From NCBI GenBank assembly GCA_002303765.1, contig DBCB01000203.1, positions 1-12,026 of the forward strand: a stretch of 12,026 nt of DNA, read 5' to 3'. The notes beneath the pieces were generated by a model. It was given only the letters and a program-made list of their open reading frames with translations. It was not told the DNA's origin and ran no database searches. The position numbers and the translations under genes are program-made. Position 1 is the first letter of the stretch; each line of letters starts with the position of its first letter. Below are positions 5,850-12,026 of this stretch, piece after piece. Source of the stretch: Planctomycetaceae bacterium UBA969. GTDB lineage: Bacteria > Planctomycetota > Planctomycetia > Gemmatales > Gemmataceae.

Positions 5850-7259
5850 ATGAAAATTTTGCATGTTATTGTTTTATTATTAATTGCTCTTTACAGCCCC
5901 ATATCCACAGTTAAGGCAAGCCCGAATATCATCATGGTATTCATTGATGACATGGGCTGGGGCGACTTTTCGTGTTTTGGAAACAAGGACGTACAAACTC
6001 TAAATGTGGATCGGCTTGCAAAAGAAGGAATTCGTTTCTCGCAGTTTTACGTCAACTCGCCCATTTGCTCGCCTTCGCGTTGCGCTTTAGTTACTGGCCA
6101 ATATCCATACCGATGGAAGATAAACTCTTTTTTGAATAATCGTGCTGATAATGAAAGACGGGGCATTGCCAACTGGCTTGATCCCAATGCACCAACCCTT
6201 GCCCGAATCCTTCAGCAGAATGGATATGCCACGGGGCATTTTGGTAAATGGCATCTTGGGGGTCAGCGAGATGTAGATAACGCCCCTCCCATTTCCGATT
6301 ATGGATTTGATGATTCGCTTACCAACTTTGAAGGTATGGGAAAAAAGATTCTCCCACTTACGATGAAACCGGGCGAAAACAAACCAGGACGTATTTGGGC
6401 TGATGCCGAGCGTCTTGGAAAACCCGTAATCTGGATGCAGCGCTCTGAGATCACGAGCGGCTTTGTTTCTGCTGCAATACCGTTCATCGACCTAGCCTCC
6501 AAAGATAAAAAACCGTTTTACATCAATCTCTGGCCCGACGATGTTCATAACCCGTTCTGGCCACCTGTTGAGAAATGGGCAAAGGATAAGCGTGGGATGT
6601 ATCTTGCAGTATTGAAAGAAATGGATCGGCAGCTTGGCAAACTTTTTGATCACATCCGCAACACCCCCGCCTTGCGCGACAATACAATTATCCTCGTATG
6701 CTCAGACAACGGCCCTGAACCAGGGGCAGGCAGTGCAGGTCCATTTCGAGGCACCAAGGGAACTCTTTACGAGGGCGGTACCCGTTCACCATTAATCGTC
6801 TGGGCACCCGGATTGATGGATAAAGAAAAGATGGGCTTTTACAATGAAACATCTGTTTTTGCGGCCTTTGATCTTGTTCCTTCGCTAATCACGCTTGCAA
6901 AAATTCCAGCTCCCGCAAATATCAAGTTTGATGGCGAAAACCTTGCACCGGTCTTGCTAGGTAAAAGTGCTGGTTCTCGAATCAATCCAATAATGTGGCG
7001 TCGGCCACCAGACCGAAAAACCATGCCACCTTCTCAAGAAAGATTGCCCGACCTTTGCATTCGTGAAGGTGATTGGAAATTGTTATGCGAATACGACGGT
7101 AGCCAACCCCAGCTTTATAATCTCTCTTTAGATTGCGCTGAAACTGTAAATCTAGCAACCAAGCAACCCGACCGGGTCAATAATCTTACCAAGGCATTAC
7201 TTATGTGGAACAAATCTATGCCTGCAGATAACGGGCCCATCAAGTTAAACCCAAGATAA
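5850..7259 (+). CDS. Secreted type I sulfatase (sulfatase 1)
   Basis: 469-residue formylglycine-dependent sulfatase of the alkaline-phosphatase superfamily, hydrolysing sulfate esters. Signal peptide 1-23 (MKILHVIVLLLIALYSPIST...KA/S). Metal ligands and active-site parts are visible: IDDMGWGD (Asp33, Asp34), CSPSR with Cys73 to be converted to formylglycine, GKWHLGG (Lys133, His135), DDVHNPFWPP (His233), SDNGPE (Asp286, Asn287) and FRGTKGTLYEGGTRSP (Lys303). All key residues are present and the length is normal, so it should be active if a formylglycine-generating enzyme exists elsewhere; none is in this window. The likely substrate is a sulfated polysaccharide, but the subfamily cannot be fixed by eye. 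ATG 5850 has a purine stretch AGCAAGG (5831-5837) rather far upstream. A weak inverted repeat (CATCCAT/ATGGATG, 5787-5821) lies just upstream, of unknown meaning. Confidence 0.92.
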   Translation: MKILHVIVLLLIALYSPISTVKASPNIIMVFIDDMGWGDFSCFGNKDVQTLNVDRLAKEGIRFSQFYVNSPICSPSRCALVTGQYPYRWKINSFLNNRADNERRGIANWLDPNAPTLARILQQNGYATGHFGKWHLGGQRDVDNAPPISDYGFDDSLTNFEGMGKKILPLTMKPGENKPGRIWADAERLGKPVIWMQRSEITSGFVSAAIPFIDLASKDKKPFYINLWPDDVHNPFWPPVEKWAKDKRGMYLAVLKEMDRQLGKLFDHIRNTPALRDNTIILVCSDNGPEPGAGSAGPFRGTKGTLYEGGTRSPLIVWAPGLMDKEKMGFYNETSVFAAFDLVPSLITLAKIPAPANIKFDGENLAPVLLGKSAGSRINPIMWRRPPDRKTMPPSQERLPDLCIREGDWKLLCEYDGSQPQLYNLSLDCAETVNLATKQPDRVNNLTKALLMWNKSMPADNGPIKLNPR

Positions 7260-7342
7260 ATAGAACCCAAAGCCCCTCTTACCCGTAAACTTCACTTACG
7301 CCACCCAAGATAGTGAGGCAATGAATTGCGAGACCTCAAGCG

Positions 7343-7861
7343 TTATTTCTTTCCGAGTGTCAAATAGATAGTTGTGAAACCAATAATTGGACCACCATCT
7401 GCAATGCGAGTATCGCGGATGAAACAATGCTGAAGCAATCCTTGTTTATCCAGGGCCAAGCTAAGAACATGCTTCGAAGGAATTTCCGCTTCAACAATCT
7501 TCTTCGCAATCGTGTACATTTCGTCCAATGTCTTTGGCTCGACAGCGCCCTCATGCTTGCCAATTCCTTCGCCGGTTTCTACCCACTTATTCTTAAGCAC
7601 TATTGGCATACCAGGCCTCGGAGCATCTGCTACATCGAACCGTCGCTCAGCTACTTTATTTGCTTTCACCACTACAACCGTCTCGTCTTGGTAGCCTGTA
7701 AAAATGGAACGGATAACTTTATAACTATAGTTACCACCGCACGACTCTTTAACCATCTTCCAGGTAGTAAAGCTAGCGGCAAGGCGCTCGCTATCAGTGG
7801 GGTTAGCAGCAAAGACGCAGCAAACAAGAAAAGCAAAGGTGACGCATGTTCGAATAACCAT
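7343..7861 (-). CDS. Small secreted protein, DUF6174-like
   Basis: 172-residue exported protein without known function. A signal peptide occupies about 1-19 (TCVTFAFLVCCVFAA). The mature part has a pattern reminiscent of DUF6174: a Trp-containing helix start (FTTWKMVKES), YSYKVIRS, a beta-hairpin ETVVVVKANKVAERRFDV, then the KTLDEMYTIAKKIV helix, and a closing sheet with LDKQGLL and GFTTIYL. The family assignment is tentative and confers no activity. ATG 7861 is well supported by TAAGGAG eight bases upstream. It stands alone between two plus-strand genes, with 83 bases to the convergent sulfatase 1, and its promoter must lie in or next to the decayed sulfatase remnant at 7947 onward. Confidence 0.75.
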   Translation of the reverse strand: MVIRTCVTFAFLVCCVFAANPTDSERLAASFTTWKMVKESCGGNYSYKVIRSIFTGYQDETVVVVKANKVAERRFDVADAPRPGMPIVLKNKWVETGEGIGKHEGAVEPKTLDEMYTIAKKIVEAEIPSKHVLSLALDKQGLLQHCFIRDTRIADGGPIIGFTTIYLTLGKK

Positions 7862-7946
7862 AATATTAACTCCTTAATTAACAAATCGTACAGAAGTTTA
7901 CGATAAAGCTCAACAACGAAAAACGCTTTAACTCGGAAATGCAACG

Positions 7947-8150
7947 GAGATCAAGGGCAGGCGTAGGGCTTGTTATAGTGCAATCCTAAAAGAGCTGGAT
8001 CGGAAATCGGGACAAGGTTTTTGATAACATCCCTATCCCTAATACGCCTTCACTGTTTAAAAACATCATGATTCCTATGGTGATTGGGAATCCCTTTGCA
8101 AATACGATGGTATTTGAAGCCTACAAAGCTTATAGTATAAGTAGGTTCAA
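7947..8150 (+). pseudogene. Remnant of a decayed sulfatase gene
   Basis: Reading 7947-8015 in one frame gives EIKGRRRACYSAILKELDRK, then SGQ, which aligns with YLAVLKEMDRQLGK (251-264) of sulfatase 1. A single-base shift near 8012-8017 then continues as KVFDNIPIPNTPSLFKNIM (8014-8070), matching KLFDHIRNTPALRDNTI of the same protein. A weaker continuation, VFEAYKAYSISR (about 8110-8145), resembles the FRGxKxxxxEGGxR region. So roughly 65 codons of a sulfatase mid-section survive, with a frameshift and no start, active-site cysteine region or end. The right limit is unclear. It is the part of the 7862-8223 gap that I can explain; the remainder shows nothing else. Confidence 0.65.
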
Positions 8151-8223
8151 GATACTATTAGCATTGCTGTTGCCCGCCGAATCTTTCCTTGAAAGACCTG
8201 TCCCACCAGAAAGAGCCAAGATA

Positions 8224-9579
8224 ATGACGCTAAATAACAAGAATCGCTCGTGCAACGGCCTCCACCGGCGGGAACTTCTTCATTTAGGAGCTGCAGCACT
8301 CTGCGGATTGACTCAGGCCGATTTCCTGCGTGCTGATGCGCAATCCACTCTAGATCCTTCTTATCGCAAAAGATCGATTGTCAATGTCTGGTTGGCCGGC
8401 GGCCCTTCCCATATAGATACTTTCGATATGAAACCCGATGCCCCTGTAGAGTTTCGCGGAGAATTCAAGCCGATTGCGACTTGCGTTCCGGGTATTCAAA
8501 TCTGCGAGCATCTTCCGCGTATTGCCGAGCGGATGGATCGCATCGCCCTGATTCGTTCACTGACCGGCACCGTCGACTCGCATGATGGTGCAATGTGTGC
8601 GACAGGTTATCCACCAGGCAACATGAAAAATGTTGGAGGTCGGCCTAACATCGGATCCGTTGTTGCGAAACTTCAGGGCCCAACTAACGGTAATGTACCC
8701 ACATCAGTCGCAATGCTTTCTAGTTATAACCCCAGCGAACAGGCGTACTTTCGTTCAGCAGGGTTTCTTGGCCGTTCCTTAGACTGCTATACCCCGGACA
8801 GCGAAGCTGGGCGCGCGAACCTAATATCACGCAATATCACCCAGGATCGCAGAGACTTATTACCTCACTTCGACACCATTCGAAGAGAAATAGATACACG
8901 AGGCAACATGCTGGCGATGGATATCTATGCCCAGCGCGCCGTTCAATTCGTAACATCCCGCGAGTTTGCGGATGCCCTCGACATAAACCGCGTACCCGAT
9001 TCTGTGAGGAGTCGTTATGGCATCAATTTTGGAGTAAGCCCAAAATCAAAAAAACCTCTCGGGCTCCAAAATGCTCGGTTTCTAATGGCTCGTCGGTTAA
9101 TAGAATGTGGAGCACGTTGTGTTAACCTTACTTGGGAAGAAGAAGGCGAACGCCGATGGGATACCCACAAAGACAACTTCAACGCCCTTCGCCATGAATT
9201 ATTGCCTTCCTTCGATATTGGTCTCAGTGCTTTTTTCGACGATCTCGAAACTCGAGGTATGCTCGAAGATGTTCTAGTACTCGTCTGGGGTGAGTTCGGT
9301 CGTACTCCACGAATCAATAAAGATGCGGGACGCGACCACTATGCACCAGCAGCATCCGCACTAATGTTCGGCGGCGGGCTCAAAGTCGGGCAAGTGATCG
9401 GCAGCACTACGAAAAATGGCGAAAGGCCACTCGATCGCCCTATCCATTTCCAACAGATGTTTGCCACACTTTATCGGCATCTCGGTATAGATCCGACTCA
9501 AGCCACGGTACTTGATCCAAACAACCGCCCCCAATACCTAATAGAACATACGGATACAATCCGGGAACTGGTTGGATGA
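8224..9579 (+). CDS. Tat-exported DUF1501 protein
   Basis: 451-residue member of DUF1501, a family within the alkaline-phosphatase/sulfatase-like fold that is very abundant in Planctomycetes, with no settled biochemical role. The N-terminus holds a twin-arginine signal, HRRELLHLGAAALCGL (14-29). Family signatures are clear: VWLAGGPSHIDTFDMKPDAP (55-74), SLTGTVDSHDGA, RLIECGARCVNLTW, VLVWGEFGRTPRIN, GRDHYAPAASALMFGGGLK and a terminal HFQQMFATLYRHLGIDP. The frame is open further upstream to ATG 8068, but that 52-codon extension derives from the sulfatase remnant and would bury the Tat motif, so ATG 8224 is chosen; the site before it (AGAAAGAG) is weak. In many planctomycete genomes DUF1501 genes pair with DUF1549/PSD1 cytochrome genes; none is seen here. 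It converges on sulfatase 2 with 117 bases between, where no terminator hairpin was found. Confidence 0.9.
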   Translation: MTLNNKNRSCNGLHRRELLHLGAAALCGLTQADFLRADAQSTLDPSYRKRSIVNVWLAGGPSHIDTFDMKPDAPVEFRGEFKPIATCVPGIQICEHLPRIAERMDRIALIRSLTGTVDSHDGAMCATGYPPGNMKNVGGRPNIGSVVAKLQGPTNGNVPTSVAMLSSYNPSEQAYFRSAGFLGRSLDCYTPDSEAGRANLISRNITQDRRDLLPHFDTIRREIDTRGNMLAMDIYAQRAVQFVTSREFADALDINRVPDSVRSRYGINFGVSPKSKKPLGLQNARFLMARRLIECGARCVNLTWEEEGERRWDTHKDNFNALRHELLPSFDIGLSAFFDDLETRGMLEDVLVLVWGEFGRTPRINKDAGRDHYAPAASALMFGGGLKVGQVIGSTTKNGERPLDRPIHFQQMFATLYRHLGIDPTQATVLDPNNRPQYLIEHTDTIRELVG

Positions 9580-9696
9580 TGCTATCCTAATCAAGCGGTT
9601 TCATGAAAGACATACAACAGTAGTGTAATTCGACTAGCAGACCCATAGAATTTCAACATAATAGATCTTTCATTATTTCGATGTAATTGCCGCTAT

Positions 9697-11298
9697 TTAC
9701 TTCTTTGTTTTATCTTTAGCTTTGCTAGCATCTTTGGTTTGAGTTGCCCGCTTCCAATCAACCTTGACATCATTTTTCTGCGGTTCACCTTTGGTGCTAC
9801 GGCCATCCGCAATGTACTTCTCCAAAAGACTAGTTAACCTCTTAACTGTTTCAGATTGTTTGTCATGTAAATTAATTCTCTCCCCAATATCGTTGCTGAG
9901 ATCAAAGAGTTGCAGTTCGGGCATTCCAGATTTTACAGTTCCGGGGCGTGGATCACTCCAACCACCAGAGTCCTTACACATTAAAAGGTTCATGTTACCC
10001 TGACGAATTGCGAATGTGCCATTCACCGAGTGATGCACCAATGCTTCACGAAGCGAGCTTTTATCCTGCCCAAGTAATGCAGGAAGAAAACTGACACTAT
10101 CTTCGCCCGCATTTGCAGGAAGAGGCACCTTGAGGATATCCGCACAGGTAGCCATCAGGTCGGTCAGGCAAAGGAGTTGATCAGATTTGGTTCCTGGTTT
10201 TACAATTGCGGGCCAGCGAACAATAAAGGGAATGTGATGCCCGCCTTCAAAGATATCTGCTTTGTGGCCACGGAAAAGATGACTCGGATTATGACCCTTG
10301 GAAAGTAACTCAGGAAAATCCGCCTGGGGTGAGCAACCGTTATCACTTGTTAGTACCACGAGTGTGTTATCTGCAATCCCTAGGCGATCAAGTTCAGCCA
10401 AAATCAGCCCCAAGCTATGATCGGTCTGCATTACAAAGTCGGCATAATAATTAAGCCCGCTTTTTCCCTGCCAATCCTTGGTGGGCGCAATCGGAGTATG
10501 TGGCGAAGCCAAAGGCAGATATAAGAAGAAAGGTTTTCCTGCCTTAGCATCAACACTACGGGCCTTTACAAAATCAATTGCCTTAGTGGTAAGAGTGGGT
10601 AGAACATCTTCAACTTCAAAGTCAGGCGCTGCAGGACCCTTGCGACATTTCCCTTTTTCTCTTCCAAGAAACATAGGGAATTCTTTCTCAACAGATGGAA
10701 GCTTTGCGACACGATCATTCTCGATGAAAGTGTAAGGCACCATATCTAACGAAGCGCTGATGCCATAATAATAATCAAAACCAACACTGTTGGGGCCATT
10801 CTTAATCGGCTTGGAATAATCGACATTATGAACCTGACTAGCGGACTCAATATTTAGCTCTGCAACATCCTTGCCTTCTTTTTTAACCCAGTCCATACCG
10901 AGGTGCCATTTGCCTATGCAAGCTGTGTTATACCCTTGGTTCTTAAGTAGCTGAGCGGTGGTCAGCCTGCCTTGTTCGATAAGCCTTGGGCTTAAGCCAC
11001 CAAGCACACCACTTTGCAATTTGGTACGCCAATTGTATCGGCCTGTCATAATCCCATAGCGGGTGGGTGAACAAACAGAAGAGCTTGAATGCACATCGGT
11101 AAAAATCATGCCCTTAGCTGCAAGCGCATCCATATGAGGGGTTGCAATCTTCCCTTGCGGGTTAAGGCATTTAACATCGCCATAGCCAAGGTCATCGCAA
11201 AGCACATAAATGATGTTGGGCTTGCTTACAACCTCTGCTGCAGAAAGATTTCCAAAAACCACCATCATCAGCGCAACGCTTTTAAGAATATGCTTCAT
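9697..11298 (-). CDS. Secreted type I sulfatase (sulfatase 2)
   Basis: 533-residue formylglycine-dependent sulfatase, exported by a signal peptide (about 1-20, ending LSA/AE). Active-site elements: CDDLGYGD (Asp35, Asp36), CSPTR with Cys76 as the formylglycine precursor, GKWHLGMD (Lys130, His132), SPHTPIAP (His267), TSDNG (Asp319, Asn320) and FRGHKADIFEGGHHIPFIVRWP region (Lys346). It differs from sulfatase 1 in length and in the insertion between 140 and 230, so it is likely a different subfamily with a different sulfate ester target. The usual arginine after EGG (EGGxR) is replaced, giving EGGHH. The C-terminus ends in a lysine-rich low-complexity tail (from about 506) that could interact with anionic polymer or surface; that is inference. 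ATG 11298 is preceded by TAAGGAA at good spacing. No partner gene lies on the same strand upstream. Confidence 0.93.
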   Translation of the reverse strand: MKHILKSVALMMVVFGNLSAAEVVSKPNIIYVLCDDLGYGDVKCLNPQGKIATPHMDALAAKGMIFTDVHSSSSVCSPTRYGIMTGRYNWRTKLQSGVLGGLSPRLIEQGRLTTAQLLKNQGYNTACIGKWHLGMDWVKKEGKDVAELNIESASQVHNVDYSKPIKNGPNSVGFDYYYGISASLDMVPYTFIENDRVAKLPSVEKEFPMFLGREKGKCRKGPAAPDFEVEDVLPTLTTKAIDFVKARSVDAKAGKPFFLYLPLASPHTPIAPTKDWQGKSGLNYYADFVMQTDHSLGLILAELDRLGIADNTLVVLTSDNGCSPQADFPELLSKGHNPSHLFRGHKADIFEGGHHIPFIVRWPAIVKPGTKSDQLLCLTDLMATCADILKVPLPANAGEDSVSFLPALLGQDKSSLREALVHHSVNGTFAIRQGNMNLLMCKDSGGWSDPRPGTVKSGMPELQLFDLSNDIGERINLHDKQSETVKRLTSLLEKYIADGRSTKGEPQKNDVKVDWKRATQTKDASKAKDKTKK

Positions 11299-11497
11299 TT
11301 CTATTCCTTACTTATAAACTTTAAGAAAAGATGATTGTAAATCTTGGATTAACCAAGGTACAAGAATAATCAATGAAGTTATTCTTTAACTTTAAATTAA
11401 TAGGATGGCTATGATGCACAAATGAATCAACTTGACCACAATTTTATTGATCGAATCCACTAAAATTAATATCAAAAAAAGCACTTAAGTTTCAACC
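11299..11497. other. AT-rich intergenic region upstream of sulfatase 2
   Basis: No gene seen. It should contain the sulfatase 2 promoter, read on the minus strand. A 15-base palindrome, CTTGGATTAACCAAG (11343-11357), lies about 45-60 bases upstream of the sulfatase 2 start. The 11-mer TAACCAAGGTA at 11350-11360 recurs at 4595-4605, at almost the same distance upstream of the esterase start. Confidence 0.4.
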
Positions 11498-11838
11498 ATG
11501 AAAGATATAACATAAAAACAAACGTTCTTACTTTAAGTTTTGGCCTAATGATTTTAGGTGTCCTTGCTGCGCAAAGCCCTACTGACTAAGCAACCCATCT
11601 TAAAAGTAGGGATAGCGTTGGCTTTAACAAAGCCAGTTCGATTTTTCAAATGCAATCGGGTTGGGCCAAGCTTCCCCAAGAAAAAATCGACTATCTAATG
11701 TAAACCAAAGCTGCCCACAAAGAGTGACCGTTGGATTGTCGAGATTTTCAGCGTTTCTTTCGTGAGCGGCGTACACATTGACTTTGCTGGAAGCCACCTG
11801 TAAATTTGAGTGTTATGAACTTTTTTAGCCGTCAGTAA
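11498..11838 (+). pseudogene. Probable decayed secreted-protein gene
   Basis: ATG 11498 opens as MKDIT and stops at once, but a shift of frame gives KTNVLTLSFGLMILGVLAAQ (from 11515), a convincing signal peptide ending near an AA/Q site. The same frame continues protein-like through several stop codons (11587, 11701, 11725, 11779 and 11836), with segments such as SGWAKLPQEKIDYLM and LDCRDFQRFFRERR. I read this as a gene inactivated by a frameshift and multiple nonsense changes. The original family is not recognised. The alternative is chance coding-like sequence; persistence of one frame over about 300 bases argues against this but does not exclude it. Confidence 0.4.
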
Positions 11839-11866
11839 TTTTAACGATTCTCATAGACCAGATTTT

Positions 11867-12026
11867 ATGAATATTTTAATTTTTAACGGACATGGTCGCA
11901 TGGGTTACTTTCACTGGAGTTTCGGTCTCCTTGGTTTGTTCTGGCTCTGTCTGCCAACAAATACCTATGCCATCTGTGGTCTTGATTCCGCTGCCTTTGA
12001 ACAGATTAGACTGAGCCAAGTTTTGT
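11867..12026 (+). CDS. 5' part of a secreted protein gene, runs off the window
   Basis: An open frame of 53 codons starts at ATG 11867 (MNILIFNGHGRMGYFHWSF) and is still open at the window end. An alternative ATG at 11900 gives MGYFHWSFGLLGLFWLCLPT, an export-like leader with hydrophobic core and likely cleavage after NTYA, before ICGLDSAAFEQIRLSQVL. The second start gives the more usual signal-peptide geometry, so the true start is undecided; no strong ribosome binding site precedes either. The product is not recognisable from the visible part. Confidence 0.5.
   Translation, partial: MNILIFNGHGRMGYFHWSFGLLGLFWLCLPTNTYAICGLDSAAFEQIRLSQVL

Noticed and set aside
7427..7906. 159-codon plus-strand open frame
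   Set aside because: Overlaps the minus-strand small secreted protein, which has a signal peptide and a strong ribosome binding site; the plus frame has neither.
8068..8223. N-terminal extension of the DUF1501 protein from ATG 8068
   Set aside because: The extension lies in the sulfatase remnant frame and would place the Tat signal more than 60 residues from the start.

Overview
The window looks like a chromosomal segment from a member of the Planctomycetota or a close relative in the PVC group. The evidence is the gene content: two secreted formylglycine sulfatases, a Tat-exported DUF1501 protein, a secreted TIM-barrel protein of the glycosyl-hydrolase-like type, a secreted alpha/beta-hydrolase, and a REP-associated Y1 transposase with the N-terminal signature YFLTWTTYGSWLPGD that is common in this group. 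No rRNA, tRNA or CRISPR array was seen. Base composition is moderately AT-rich. Phylum is inferred from families only; no marker gene is present.

Layout. Bases 1-751 form a transposable unit: a Y1/HUH transposase (RAYT) flanked by two nearly identical 65-base hairpin repeats, with a third half-repeat that supplies the transposase stop codon. Bases 818-977 hold an unrelated composite palindromic repeat. Bases 1099-2307 encode an FkbM-type methyltransferase. On the minus strand, 4540 down to 2392 encodes a secreted esterase followed by a secreted TIM-barrel protein, probably one transcript. A CRP-like palindrome at 4676-4697 lies in the divergent space between this pair and a plus-strand gene (4742-5704) for an unusual Tat-exported cysteine-peptidase-like protein. 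This is followed by sulfatase 1 (5850-7259, plus), a small secreted protein (7343-7861, minus), the remnant of a decayed sulfatase (about 7947-8150), the DUF1501 gene (8224-9579, plus) and sulfatase 2 (9697-11298, minus). The end carries a probable decayed secreted-protein gene (about 11498-11838) and the first part of another secreted-protein gene that runs off the edge (11867 onward).

Function. Nearly every intact gene after the transposase has an export signal. Sulfatases, an esterase and a TIM-barrel glycosidase-like protein together suggest periplasmic or extracytoplasmic processing of sulfated, acylated polysaccharide. The genes do not form one operon: strands alternate and gaps are 80-200 bases, so this is a loose neighbourhood, not a classical PUL. 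Two decayed genes and two repeat families in 12 kb indicate a fluid, accessory region. The most interesting points are the RAYT/REP unit whose stop codon lies in the repeat, the CRP-like operator, the Cys-rich Tat-exported peptidase-like protein, and the sulfatase ghost that could mislead start-site calling for the DUF1501 gene.
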